Of a stretch of DNA of 64,000 nucleotides, positions 23,463-36,914 are shown piece after piece. The DNA lies in the NCBI GenBank assembly GCA_037954235.1, contig JBBMOA010000019.1, positions 12,765,305-12,829,304 on the forward strand, given 5' to 3'. Under the pieces are notes generated by a model. That model did no database searches, was not told the origin of the DNA, and saw only the letters and a program-made list of their open reading frames with translations. Every line of letters starts with the position of its first letter. Positions within the stretch are counted from its first letter, which is position 1. The stretch comes from Aulostomus chinensis (taxonomy: Eukaryota; Chordata; Actinopteri; Syngnathiformes; Aulostomidae). The translations under genes and the position numbers were made by a program.

Positions 23463-26400
23463 ATTATCTGGATTATGATTGCATGTAAATTCTTTATGTT
23501 GAGATTGAGGTTAGGGACATGTCATTTCGTAATGATTATGAAAGTGAATGGATATTTAAAAGGATTAACATTTTACTTTGCAAATAGAACAGTGAAAGGA
23601 ATTTCAAATCAATTTGAATAATCTGTTTTTTTGGGGGGGGTGGGATCAACGGTTGCAGTATAATAATAAATATCTATGGTACCACATTTTCAATCCAAAA
23701 TAAACAGTCCTACAGACAATAGTTTGAGCCAGAGACATGTAAACTTCTCCAGTTCATCTTTTTATCCTGAAATTATAAATGACTTCCTTGTATCTTTAGG
23801 CTAATGGCTACATTACCATACATTACACTGTTTAGGCTCCAACTGATGCAACAGCCCCTTTGATCCGTGTGATTCACCAGAGACGCAGGCTTAGTGAAGG
23901 CTCCTGCTCTCAAGAAAAGACAGGGCGTAATACTGAAAATGTTAAGGGTCACAAAATGTATTCCACTAATTTCAAGGCGCTGCTTTTCCTTGCTGTTATT
24001 GCATATGGAAATTAATAGCTTAATGGTGGGAGCTGACGCAGAGACTCCATTACTTTTCTCTTTTTTTTTTTCTCGAGGACATAGAAACCGCTGACATACA
24101 CAACCTTGACCTTGTTATATTTACAAATGGAGATATAAAAACATAATAGGGTCTTCGCCTGAAGTACCTTCAGACTCAGGCCCTAATAAAACAGTCCGAC
24201 AGAGTGGACAGACTGGTGAATATGTATGTTGTAGTTTCATTTAAATTGCATGTGCGAATGGTTTTGCAGTCCTGTTCCCTTATTAGAAAACAACAATCAC
24301 TGGCACTGACGATCTGTGACTAATAAGCTCATTTGGTGGTGTTTTATGCGCCCAGTCAGATTCTTACACCACCTACTGTAGCATAAACCCGTGGCTTTAT
24401 TCATGCTTCATTGTACCGTTGCTTCTTCTTTCGACACGTGGCTTCTTCTTTCTCACAGTCATTAAATGGTTTGTAAATGAGATGTGAAGGATCTGCAAAT
24501 TAAATAATACACTCGACTGACGGTTTGTTTTTCCTTTTTTATGAACATGTGTCAGTCACTGGAGACTATCCTCCAACAGTATGTCTCCATTAAACCTTCG
24601 GTGAAGAGACAAAAATCCGTCATTTGATGTTTTTTTTCTTCTTTTTTCTGCATCTCAAATGATCCACCACACATATTTGTGTGTGTGAAAATGAGGTACT
24701 GGCGTGTCCATGCCGCATTTTACCTCCACATCTGCTAGATTTTCTGAGGAAAATCACGAGATATTGGGATGTATTTTGCCATATCATGAGAATTTCTATG
24801 AATGACTTTAAATGAAACAGGCACTTATAAATCAAAGCGTAATTCACACAATGTGAAATAATGTGTAACAATGTCATTTTCAGACTCTATTGTTTTACGA
24901 TTGATAAGAACGTTAAGCATTTCAAGGACCTGCTCTGGTTTTACATGCATTAGATTTGAGTTCCTGACACAGACATAAAAATTCTTAGCAATGTTTCATC
25001 TTGAAGTTGTCACCTGCTTGTTTTTACCGTGGCAACCAAGTTTGGGGTAAGAAGTTCAAAAATTAAGACCACCCAGTCAGTCTGGGGGGACTCTAAAGGA
25101 CGTGTAGTCCAATGAAGCACTGTGATTGGATGATGTCAGAAATAATTTCAACCACTCAGATGATGTCTCAGATGCCAGACTGAGATTTACTATTAACTAT
25201 CACCAAATTACTACCATAACTCTGACATCAAAGTCAGAACTCTGAGCTCAAAGCCAGAGATAAGAGGACCACCAAAACTTGCACCAAATTTAACATATTT
25301 GCTCTTGTTCACATGGCACACTTTTTTGTCATCCAACTAACTGTACGGAGGAGGTAGATATTATCAAAATGTGTGAGATTGTGTGTCTTGTGGGAACGTT
25401 TTTTGGACATGGAGGCGTGATGTTTCTGTTTGTATGACTCAGAGCTAAACATAGAATTACAATAGGGATGTGATTGGAGCCTGTCTTGCAGCAATATGGC
25501 CTCTATTAAGCTGAACAAACACCCATCATAGATATACCCCATGATCCAAGGTGTGACCTCCTCTGCAACCAACACACAAATAAGACTTTACTGTTGTTCT
25601 GCTTTGGTTTCCTTGGCAGTGTGACTGAGTCTTATATTTGTCAGTTTGTGTGCCCTTTGTCATATCAGGTTTGTCTAGATTACCACTGTAACACCTCCCA
25701 GCAGAGTGAAAGACAGTAATTACACAGCATCTCCTGATAGTATACGGTCAAACTACTTTCATAAGTATCATGCAAAGCAGATAATGAGATATTTCCCAGT
25801 CAGGCCTCTTGGTATCCGTACTTGAACTGTTTGGACAGTTTATAAACCTCATAATCTCAATCTTTAGCATTTGGGGGTTGCTTTATTGGGATAAGAGCTC
25901 TTTTTCCATTCCTTTATGCCTCTTTAGTTTTTAGTAATGGCCGTACATGTTTAAACGAATGCAGGAGGGGCGTTGGAGCTGCTGCTGAGCTACTGAGTGG
26001 ATTTCATGGCCTCAAATGTTTTGGTTCACATTTAGCTCAGCACTGCAGGTGGACCGTTGTTACTGAGACAGACTGCGTCTTGATACGTGAGGGCATGTTA
26101 GGCAGCAGAGCATCGCAATGGGAGACTTATTTAATTGGCTTGCCTATAAAAATATGAAAGTACATATATATTTTTAAAAAAGACCAAATCGTGTTGACCC
26201 GTTGGAAAGTATGAGCCTCATGGGAAAATCCTGCTACAGCAGTAGAGAATAGGTTTCAGTTTCAGGAATTTCTTTACGTCAAACAAAGAAGCAGCTTTTA
26301 ATGATTGGAAGTATGTAGGTACGTGTTTTGAGGTAATTTGAAGCTGAAAAGCTGCAGTCACTTATTGCACCATGGATACATATTAAAATAAAGCAGTGTT

Positions 26401-27008
26401 GTTTTTTGTTTGCATTGATTACATCACATAATCTTTGGAAAATAATGACGAGAGAATCAGCAGATGAAAATATTGTCAAAGACATGTTCAAAAAGTAGGG
26501 ATGCATTTCTCTTCTATTTAAGGTTGAAAAGGGGTTAGTATTACATGCCTGTATTGAGGATGTGACATACCAGTTGTGTGTGTGTGTGTGTGTGTGGGGG
26601 GTGTCTCACATTTTCTTGTCAGTGAGTGTCTGAATGCTTCAGTGTTGTCCACGTTCTCAGTTAGACCTCATCTTCTCTTCTATCCATACCTTCCTTTTAT
26701 TTATTTGAAATTATTCTCTCGTCCTTATATGCTGTGGTTCTCTGCTACCCTTTCTGAATGTGACTTAGGGGACAAAGATACAAATAATATAGTGTGCTCA
26801 AGACAGTCATATTTCAAGCAAAAAATAATTACTCCTATCGCTCAGAGATTAAAGATGCACTTGCCAGAGGTTTCAGATGATCAACCTTCCTGTAACTCAC
26901 CCCCCCCCCCCCTTTGATGTCAGCGGTCAGTCTCTAACTTAATCTGAATGTAATGATGGAGTGCCGCGACACTAACGTTAAACCACCTTTGAACCTGTTT
27001 CTTCTCAG

Positions 27009-27107
27009 GTACTGAACCCTGCCTGACACTGTGACTGGAGAGGCAGGCAAATAGGCGGAGAGACGCTGAAAAGTGGGCAGATAAACAGAGGGGAGGACAA
27101 GAGGGAG
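27009..27107 (+). other. Candidate cryptic/alternative leader exon (99 nt)
   Basis: A branch-point-like CTAAC about 35 bases upstream, the tract CCTGTTTCTTCTCAG, a 99-nt G/A-rich body and a donor GGGAG then GTGAGT at 27108 form a complete set of splice signals on the strbp strand. The body has no recognisable protein. It could be an alternative 5' untranslated exon of strbp, an exon of a non-coding RNA, or a pseudo-exon; pseudo-exons of this quality do occur by chance in 41 kb. Confidence 0.25.
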
Positions 27108-29934
27108 GTGAGTGGACAATGTAATCTCTCCTTATCTCTCTCTCTGTCTGTACATCTCTGTGTATTGGGCTGTGTATGAAGCCACCTATCGCTAGTTTAC
27201 AAAGCAGTCCGATCATCCTGAAAACAAGGAAAACCTTTGGTTCTCACCTCTGCTGTGTGTGTGCTACAATCGAGAGTTCACATGGAAAGAGACAAGATGA
27301 TTACTTTGAGGATGCTCAGCTGAGGCGAAGGGGTTTCACCTTGCATTGCTGGTTTTCCGGGTTGAGTTGCACCTACATTTTTGAAAACAAAGCCACAATA
27401 GTAGGGATAATTTTATGTCTCTCGACTTGGAGAGAGATACAGGAGACGTTGTCAGGTGTTTACACATCTCCTGATTGATTTGGTGCGTATAACCCCAAAA
27501 TAAAATCTATTAAAAGGAAAGTAGCAGAAAAAGAACCATGGATGTCTTTTCATGACTTTAATAACAACAGTGGGGAGCTAAGAACATGAACATTTCAGCT
27601 GGCCCTTCATCTTAAATGCCAAGCCATATCGACAAAGGCCTAGCGCGGACCTGCAACCTCCTTTCAAGCACGTAAAGCATCTCTTCAACCTTTTAAGTAG
27701 TGACATATCCTCATGCCATCAAGTTTAACATTTTGCCAGCTAGACTCTTCACTAGGTCCCTGACGTTCTTTCTACCCACCTGCTCGACAGAAACCCTCCA
27801 ACACCCGCTTACATCTGGCTTTTGTTTTCAGTGGAATACTACAATAGCATTCAACTCATTCATTCCCAGGTCAGATAATTCTGCAGGAATCACAACTACT
27901 TATCAGCAGAGATGAAAACATAACACATGGTGGACACACTGGTTTTGGTTCTTTTGGATGTGACGCCTCAAACACAGTGAACACACCTGTCACCTGCCTT
28001 AGTTTTTATACAGGCAAGGCACCATTATATAAACCATGCGTGCTAACAAGCTGTTAGCCACATTTAAAACACCTATATAAATGTTTTAAATTTTTTAAAT
28101 TTTCATTTTGTTGATTAAGTAGACAATCAATTTACTACATTGTTCTTCTATATATTGTAAATTGAACATCTTAATTTTTGCAGCTGTTAACTGGACAAAA
28201 TGAGCATTTGTTACTGACGTTTCTGATGTTTATAAACTGGCGTGGTTTAACCTCCTACAGTACACGCATACCTGTCTATCTGCATGCCTCTCTTTTCCTG
28301 TCCACCTTGTCTGTTTACTTCCTCCTTTGTCTGTCTCTCTATCTACCTGCGTATGTCCCCTATCTGGCCATCTGCTCATACACATACATGCGTATCTGAG
28401 TCCCAGGCTCTTCAGCGTTCAAGCCGTTCACTGAGGACACTTTTAGGTCAAGAACATTTTATTATCACAGTTGGTCAGGGGCTGTGGTCCTCGTGGCTGC
28501 TCAGTTCATTCGCTGCTTTACTAAACGGCCTACTTGTGTATGTAAAGTAACTTTCATGCACTTCACCTTGTAGCCTTCCCCACTATCATCTCAGCGGGAG
28601 TGTTTTGGGGTCTGCGTGTGTGTTTATGTGTAAATAATTGATTCCTGCAGAGGATTTAGCGTATCGTTGGTGAGACTGAAGCAGGCAGAAAAAGCTGCTG
28701 CGCTCCACAGTGCTGCTGCTCAGTGCTTCCTCTGTTTTATCGTGCTTGATTGTTCATGTTAATTCAGGCAATTTAGCTCATATTAATGATGCTTAAAGAA
28801 TCAATGACATTTTTTATGCTCAGAAAATCCATTCAAACATTAATTGACCATACATTTAACATGCTATTAATTTTTGAAATCATTTATCAAGACAAACCAG
28901 CACACATTCCATCCTCTTAAATGTGAGGATTTGCTGCTTTTCTCTGCTCTTTGCCCCTTGAAAGTGAATTCCTTTATGGTTTTCTGTACAGACTCAAGAC
29001 CAAATTAATTGAGCTGACATAATGATTGATAATGAAAAACATTAATTATATTTTTTCAGGAGTTTATGTGTTTTTCAAGAGTGGAATGAGCCAGGGACAT
29101 TTTCTTTCTTTCTTTCTTTTCTTTTTTTTTGTGTTTTACAAACATGTCAAACGTGATCACAAGGAGTCAAGGCAGAGAGAAAGACTCAGTCCAAAGCATG
29201 GCTTCGTTTCAAGTCATGTCAAGAAAAATGACTGCAGTCTTAGGTATGATCAGTTCAAGTATGGGTGCAATATGCTGAATTATCTCTTTATGTGAATTAT
29301 TATGCAACACAAGCTTTAGTTCCAGGAATGTCATCTATTTGACACCTTAAGCACAACAAGTATCACTGCTTCCTCAATAAGCAGCACCTCCGTTGTTATG
29401 TAATAATATTAGTGTCACTCAGGCAGATTTAACTATTGTTTTACCATAAATAGGAAACCTTAAATGAAATTAAATATTATCTCATTTATGTAATTGTATA
29501 TTAAAGACTGACAAACAGCTCTGTATTCTTTAAACAAAAGGAGAGTTGAATCTTATATTAAAGATGTTGACATATTCCTAGACAGAAGAGCCTTTTGAAT
29601 ATTTGCACGAGTCACATCCTTCCTGTTTCTACCGTGTTGCACTCTAACCCGTGTAGGACTACTTTTTCCTACTTAATGAGACAGTTCATAAAGAATCTGA
29701 ACAATAAACACAATCAATAATGACATTGGTATTGATAAAATGTTTCAGTTCCCCTCCCTAGTTTTTTCTCTGTGTAGTTCTTTCTCTTTATTTGTTATTC
29801 TCTCATTTGAACGTCTTTACACCTCTCTGTTTTAGTCCCTCCTTTTCCTCCTCCATGTCATTCCCTCTGTCTTCCTTGCCCCTTAGCCGCAGTGTCCTTG
29901 AGGAAGCAGTGACTTTGCCGGTGAGCTCAGCAGA

Positions 29935-29937
<3 letters not shown>

Positions 29938-30002
<65 letters not shown>

Positions 30003-30075
30003 TGCTCTCGCTGTCTCTCTCTCTCACTCACTCACTCACTCACACACACACACAAACACATGCACACACACACAG
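29938..30075 (+). repeat. Compound (CT)n(CTCA)n(CA)n
   Basis: A 60-base CT array continues through CTCA tetramers into CA units, about 138 bases in total. Confidence 0.94.
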
Positions 30076-30915
30076 TAACGCTGTCAACCAGCCCCTACAA
30101 GTCCCTTTCCTTTAGTCTCCATAAATAATTCATCACCAGTAACGTTGGCTGTACTTTATGCAAATATTGACAGACCTATAGCAGGGAAAAAAATTGAGAC
30201 TTGCTTTCTATGTTGAACACAATTTTAATCTGCATCATTTTTCAAAAGCAAATAATCCATAAACTTTGGATGAACAATGTAACTTCCCCTTCAACTTCAA
30301 TGCATGCTTGTGGCTGTTATTCAAAACCTATAAAATCCCACAAAAGATAACCAGCAATCTCGGAAAACAGAATTTAAAGAAAATGGCAATTAATGCAAAG
30401 GTGTGATTACTCCTCCTGGGGTTATTTCTAACTACCGTCCCTGCCCTCAGGTGGCTCCCCAGTGAGCCTGCTAGCATTGAAAAACGATCCCTATGCATTC
30501 TCATGAAAAGTGCCCTCCGCTAATCTGCGATCACGAAAGCCTATTGTCACAGTTTTCCACAGCTTTTGAAATATAGATGGAGTCTGATTGTGCTGTTGTA
30601 AGATGAGACACGATGGTTTCTTGATGCTGTTTGTTCTCGTGGGTCTCTGTTTTCCATCCAGAGCCTATTAGGTCACTGCTTTTTCCTGCCTCCTTGCGTG
30701 TTTTCTGTTGCAGATCAAGTATCTGTGTCTAGTCATCCAGCTGCTGTGCCATATAGAGATGTGTTCTCGTAATCTCATCCTGAGTTTATCTTAGATGTCG
30801 GCCGGGTTAAATTTATATTCATCTGCTGACACACTGCAACACAGTACTCTGGCTTACTATCTACATTAACATACTTCTGTTCCTCATGACAGTATCTCAG
30901 CGCTCCCATGTTATG

Positions 30916-30917
<2 letters not shown>

Positions 30918-30977
<60 letters not shown>

Positions 30978-31001
30978 CGCGCGCGCGCGTGTGTGTGTGT
31001 G
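30918..31001 (+). repeat. (GT)n with central GC/AC alternation
   Basis: Strict alternation of purine and pyrimidine over 80 bases, with GCGCGCACGCGCGCGCGC in the centre, a strong Z-DNA-forming type of sequence. Confidence 0.93.
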
Positions 31002-33837
31002 CATCTCACTCTTCTTTATGATTGTCCTGTGTTCAGCTGAAAATGCTTCCGTAGTCATGGCGACCAGTCCCATGGGGAAAAGTTGAATGAAGCCGAATCT
31101 CTTTCCGTCTCTGCTTTCCCTCCTTTGTTTCATGCCTTGTTGCAGCGAGGCGTTTTCCTCGCACACTAACACAAACACACACAGGATGTATAAACCATGT
31201 GTAGTGGAGGAGCCATTTGTGAGCCACATCTATTTATTTGTGGTTTTTTTTTTGTTTCTGAGTTAATTGAACGATTGAAACAATTTAAAGTAATTACCTA
31301 ATTAGTGAGAAAGATCAAACAGGCAGTTTGTAGGGTTTTTTTTATTTTCTACATTTTGTGCAGGTTGTTTCTTTCCTTTTTATAGGGTTGCTTCATAGCT
31401 TTCTTGCTTTTTAGTGGCAATTTCACCACTTAACACTTGCACAAGTCCGATGGATTGAGACACCCAAAGAAAAAATAACGCCGTCTGAACTTTGAGCAGA
31501 ATACCGTGTTTTTTTTTGTTTTCATCAAATCATCTTCACTTTTTTGAATCTGATCTTGACATTTCTGGTCCATCTTTTTCAAATTTAGAAGTTACTGAAA
31601 GATTTCCGCTGGGCAAATGAATCCCTCATAATTTTGTCCAGTTAGTTGTCATTATGTTGTCATTTAAAAAGAAAAAAATAACATTTAGGAGCAAACAATT
31701 TGATAATTTAGTCATCATTTTCATTTTTTATTTTTGCTGCCTTGTGACCTTTCTTTTGTTTCATAAAAAGAAATATGTTTTAAAAAAAACTAACATTTCA
31801 CGCTTCTGCAATCAAGCCTAATTCTTTTTTCAACTTGACCCCTATTATTTTAACTTTTGCATCACTTCCTGTTCTAATTCAAAAACCCCTCCGTCCTCTA
31901 TTATGACACAGAATAAAAGGTCTCTTCCTCTTTTGTCTTTCTTTCACCACCACTGTTTCTTCTCTTTGTCCTTGAACGTTCTGCCTTTATGGCTACATTA
32001 TTCTCTCTTTTACCAGTCACATCCTGTCATTCAACTCCTCTCACTATCTCTCCATCCTCTTCATCCTGACTTCCGTCCTCACAATCTCTCATTCTACATT
32101 CTCTCTTCCACACATATGCTACATCTCCTGCATTTTATTCATGTCTGCTCTCCCTCCCTCCCTTCTTATTCTCTTGTTCTTAACCTCTGACTGCTTTATC
32201 TCCCTCTCTCCCACTCCTCCTGTTCCTTCCTTTCTCCCTCTCAGTCGCTCCGTCTTCTCCCCAGAGTCAGAGAGACAGACAGGAAGGAAGTCTGTAATGA
32301 AACGGCCATATCGAGCACACTGCCCAAATTGACCTGGAATGAATGGAGTCACTGATCAGCTCCTGCCGAAGCCGAGTTGGGAGGGAAATTGAGCTTGCAG
32401 TCGTACCGCGCATTATATGAATAAATACATATACATTATTATTTTGTCTGTGGATTACCGGTACACACTTTATGCCACTGCAGTGTTTGTATTCCTGGGA
32501 AGTGATAGAAGCCTGCCATTACCAGAGCTTCATTTAAAACAGTGTTGGGAATTGTAAATTGCTTTAATGTTTTAAACCCAGAGCAGTCAAGGATTTCAGA
32601 TTTGCCACCTTTTCTTGGCTTGAGTTTGGCTGTAAAATAGCTTGTTTATTCGCCCCTTGAGAACATGAATAGTCTTCCAAAAAAGAAGAGAGGAATAATG
32701 CTGCTGTTATTGTACTACTCCTAGTATTTTTAGGCTAGAATGTAGGTGTTTTAACATTCAAACTCTGGTCATTATATCGAGGTAAATCCTACTGATTAGC
32801 GACCGAATCTGAAGCTTTTGTGAGCACCGCTGACCAGTGCCGAGGTTTATGCCGTCCCCGCATGCAGGGCCTTGCGTCTTTGACAACATTTCATGTTAAA
32901 CCATAGCAGAGACATTCTAAACCTCAACTGAATTCACCCACATAAGATGAGGTCCAGCTAGCGTGGCCAAACCTGCAACAGCCATGCGTCGCGAAATCCT
33001 CCCCAAATTTGCATGCATCTTCACGTGGTTGCAGTCAAACATGAGATGTATTGTTTGTTTTCTGAGGAATATCGTATTGAAAAGCCAAATTTGAGTGAAT
33101 TCTGGAGTTAGGGTACTGCTGTAAATTGATGCTGCAGTCTACAATTTCAGTCAACTCATCTGATGAGGTAACCAGCCTGCATCCATGGAGTTCCTTTGAT
33201 GTTTGAACAAAGAAAAGACACAGATGCGGCATCTAAAAGAGTGAAAAATTAGAAACACTGTCACAATGGAGGAGATAGATTGACAAGACACCTTCTCCTG
33301 TATCAAAGTTCCATCTTTACGAATGCTCAAGTGAAGCACCAAGTCCATCTTAAAAATATGTTATTGTAAAAATACTCTATCCTTTCGGAATACATCTCAC
33401 TAAGATGCTCATCTGCCAAAAAAAAACAAAACAAAAAAACCCACCAAAACCTTTTATTAATGAAAATGGGCATAGAGATGTTGTGAGAATAGGGAAAGAT
33501 CACTACAACACCAAACTGTAGTATATGTGTGTGTGCTTACTCGTCTGATTTTGTGTGTCGTGGGGTAAAAACCCATTAGGGAATTAGTCCACATCTGGAC
33601 GACCCTAGCTGTCCTCATGCTCTTGCTACTCGTTATGTCATATTGTTTTCACAATATTGCAACTTCTGAACTCACTTTTGATTATTATGTGATCCGTAAT
33701 GGGACAGTGACTTTATCCAGAGTTGAGGTTTTAAGCATGGATAAAGAGGTGTTTGACAGTTCTAGAAATATGGAACACTGAATTTGCAGGTTTGGTAATG
33801 AGATAATGTCACTGGGGAGAGATTGGGTCACCATATA

Positions 33838-34235
33838 CAGTCATGAAAAGCCTGAAAATGTCATAGAATTTTAATTTATTAAGTTTAATGGCTGGAAAAG
33901 CTTTTGAAAAGTAAATAAAACCTGAAATTTCTATAAAAGTCAAGGATATGAATGCCTGCATATTAGAATATATATGTTAAAAATGACTCAGAAATATCTC
34001 TCTTGGTATATATTTATGTTCTTGATACATGTTTGTGTTATTTCATAGTATGTAGATTGGTCATTAGTTATAGTTAAAATATAAGCTGCCTAAGTTTGAG
34101 ATGGATTTCTTGATACAGTTTTCATGCATGAACAGACAATTCAGAGAATGTATGGTCATAGAAATGTTCCTCAAAGGCATGAAAAAGACATGGGAAACCT
34201 TAGTGATGAAACATGTGTGTGACCCCTGTTGAAGT
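33838..34235 (+). repeat. Degenerate copy of a dispersed AT-rich fish repeat
   Basis: TCATGAAAAGCCTGAAAATG then TCATAGAATTTTAATTTATT at the left and AAGGCATGAAAAAGACATGG then GTGTGACCCCTG at the right match the repeat recognised by 'GTCATGGAAAAGTCATGGAA' phrases. It is old and its borders are approximate. Confidence 0.4.
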
Positions 34236-34452
34236 TGAAGTATAGTGTCTGTAAAATCTGTCTAAAGTATAATCCTCCTCCTCCTGGCACTCACTGATCA
34301 ACATATAATGGTCTATTTGCTTGTGTATGATTGGCTTGAACTAATAGTGTCATTAAGATGCAGCAGTGGCCCTTTTTTACTTTAATTTGACAGTTGGCAT
34401 TGTGTTTTTGATTATGTGTTTATAAGTAGTTACACGTGCGCAAACCTGCTTG

Positions 34453-34517
34453 GACACACACACACACGCACGCACGCTCACACACGCACGCTCACACATG
34501 CACACTCACACACACAA
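34453..34517 (+). repeat. Imperfect (CA)n / CACGCACGCTCA
   Basis: CA array with CG and CT steps. Similar imperfect blocks lie at 34749-34788 and 34893-34932. Confidence 0.85.
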
Positions 34518-36245
34518 AGGGGGCGGGAGTCTGACAGCTTTGTCTTTTGGCAAACAGCAGCTTAGTGGTGAAGAGCCTTTCAAGCAGGATTAGGCTACTA
34601 AGTGTCAATGGAACAGACAAGTAGGCCAAAGACCACTAGGATATCACTTCCACTGCAACAATCATTGTCGCTGTGATGATAGTAAAAGGCAATGTACAAG
34701 GATGTATGCGGTAGATTATTTGAGGAAAAACAGAGGAGGAAATCAGCATGCACACACGCTCGCGTGCGTGCGTGCGCGCTCACACACAGAAGGCACGTTC
34801 AAGTCTTCACATAGACTATGGACTGTGGTGCCTCAGCAGAGCCCTGGCAGGACCATCTGTTCCTGCTGAAATCAGCACAGCAGGAGCCTGCCAGCACGCG
34901 CCCGCACGCGCATGCACGCACGCACACACACGGCTCAATTCTGGCATAGTGATAGTCTATTTATTCCCCACACTGACGCAGTACAGTAATCAACCGTGTG
35001 CGTCTGTGTGGCAGTTAAGTTTTCATTTCAAAGTGAGGTACACAGGCAATGGCAGAGGTACGATAGGCAGATAGATACACAGAAATATACTCCCCTCATC
35101 TATCATTGTTAGTCTGTGACCTCAACCCTGTCCATCCTGACCCCCACCCCTGTCAGCAGGATCTGTGCACACATGCAGCTCTTCCATTTCAATAATCGAC
35201 CGTGGGGAGTAACACTGGCCTGTCAATGTTATCTATTTCCTTCTTTGCAGCTAAATCAGCGTTTTCTGCAGTTTTTGCCATCACATCAATTCACTGTGCA
35301 CTGACCTGGTCTGGCCTGCACCTGGACCCGATCAAGCTGGAGTTACAGTGTGCTACTGCAGTTAAAGACATATGCAGGGGAACAGATTCTAACATCATAC
35401 TTGCTGAGCTGGAGAGCTGGTCCCTGCAGAGAAAACACAATTTACTCATGGAAGGAAACTTAACAAAACTTCTTCCAATCCAAACTTCTCCTGTTAATAA
35501 TTTGTATTAATATAAAAATTTTAATCAATACACTTAAGCATGGCAATTTGTTTTCATTTATCCTAAACATTTCCAGAGACTTAATGCTCCACACTTAAGG
35601 ATACTTATGTACTATGCTATGTAGTTAGTTGCTTTTGTTGCAGGCACTTGGTGATTACAAGTTCTGAAAGAAGGAAAAATCAAAAACCTAATTATACAAC
35701 AAATAGTAAGAACTGTCTTATATACTGTATGTTATAACTTGTGACTGCAGTGCAAATGTTTTCGAAGGTTAAACATGAACAAATATGGACTGAAGATGAG
35801 TATTTCAGATAAAATCCACTTGTGAATATTCAGTTACATCCATCTCTACTCAAGTGTAACTTCAAGGCGATCAGAGTGGAAATGCTGACATTATGTGGGA
35901 CTACTTTCTACAGTTGTAAATCAGCAGAGAAAAAACATTTAATGTTGACACCTAATCACATAACGCATGAAGTTATTTTCTCATGAATTTTTTTATTTGT
36001 TGGTTTGTTGGAGTTCTTTTTTTTTTTTTTAATTACCAAAATATCACCTCATCACATGTAAAGTGCTTTGGATTCTGTGCTTGTTTTTTTTTTTCTTTAA
36101 CTTAATTTTTCATCGTCATAAAGACATACACAAAGTATGGGTTAAAACAAATTGAAATATTGATCGTTCCTATTGGATTTAGAACATAAAAGTCCCACAT
36201 ATACAATTATCCAGTTAACATCGCTTCAGTTTAAAGCCTGAAGAG

Positions 36246-36330
36246 TAGGGATGGGCGTTTAAAGACATTTCTTTGATCGATCGACAGGACGATTAACATA
36301 CAATTATTGATTTAATCGTTATTGTAGTGG
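36246..36330 (+). mobile_element. Possible end of another hAT-type element
   Basis: AGTAGGGATGGGCGTTTAAA followed by GATCGATCGACAGGACGATT and AATTATTGATTTAATCGTTA has the look of a hAT terminal region (TAGGGATGGGCG end, then AT-rich subterminal repeats). No matching right end or target duplication was found, so its extent is unknown. Confidence 0.35.
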
Positions 36331-36914
36331 CAGGTGATGGTGAGGTAGCTCTCAGACATTGAAGCGGTCAAAAAGTCTCTGGTTTAAACAGCTCCTGCCT
36401 TCATTGTGAGTTTGGTCAAGTCTGGTGATGGTGCAATTTTCTCTGCCTGTTTAGTGTTGAAGCCCCTCCATGCTAACCGCAATTTGTTTAATTTGTACAT
36501 CATTGTGGTTATTTTTGTGTTGCATTTGCTGTACTTTTCAATTAATTTAAACATTTTTCTGTTCGAAATGGTACCAAAACAGTTGCAGCAGCATTATCGG
36601 TCATCTACTGTAATAATCATGCCCTTCCTACTCAGTCAGTCTTGGAAGCTCTAGTATTCCTTTGGTCCATGTATTATTCAGGTTTTTAGAGTCTATGTTA
36701 CCTGGAATCCCACCAGGATATAAAATGCTGGTTTTAGTGGCCGGTCCCTGAGGTCACCAGCAGTTTTGATCAGGAACAAATATATTTGGGAATTAAAAAA
36801 AAAATCTGTTTTTCAGTTTATTTTCAATTAGATTTCTTGTTGTGCCTCGCTCACCAAGCCATGGTAAGAAATTACTCCCTAACCACATTTTATAATATGC
36901 TTGTTTAGCAAAAT

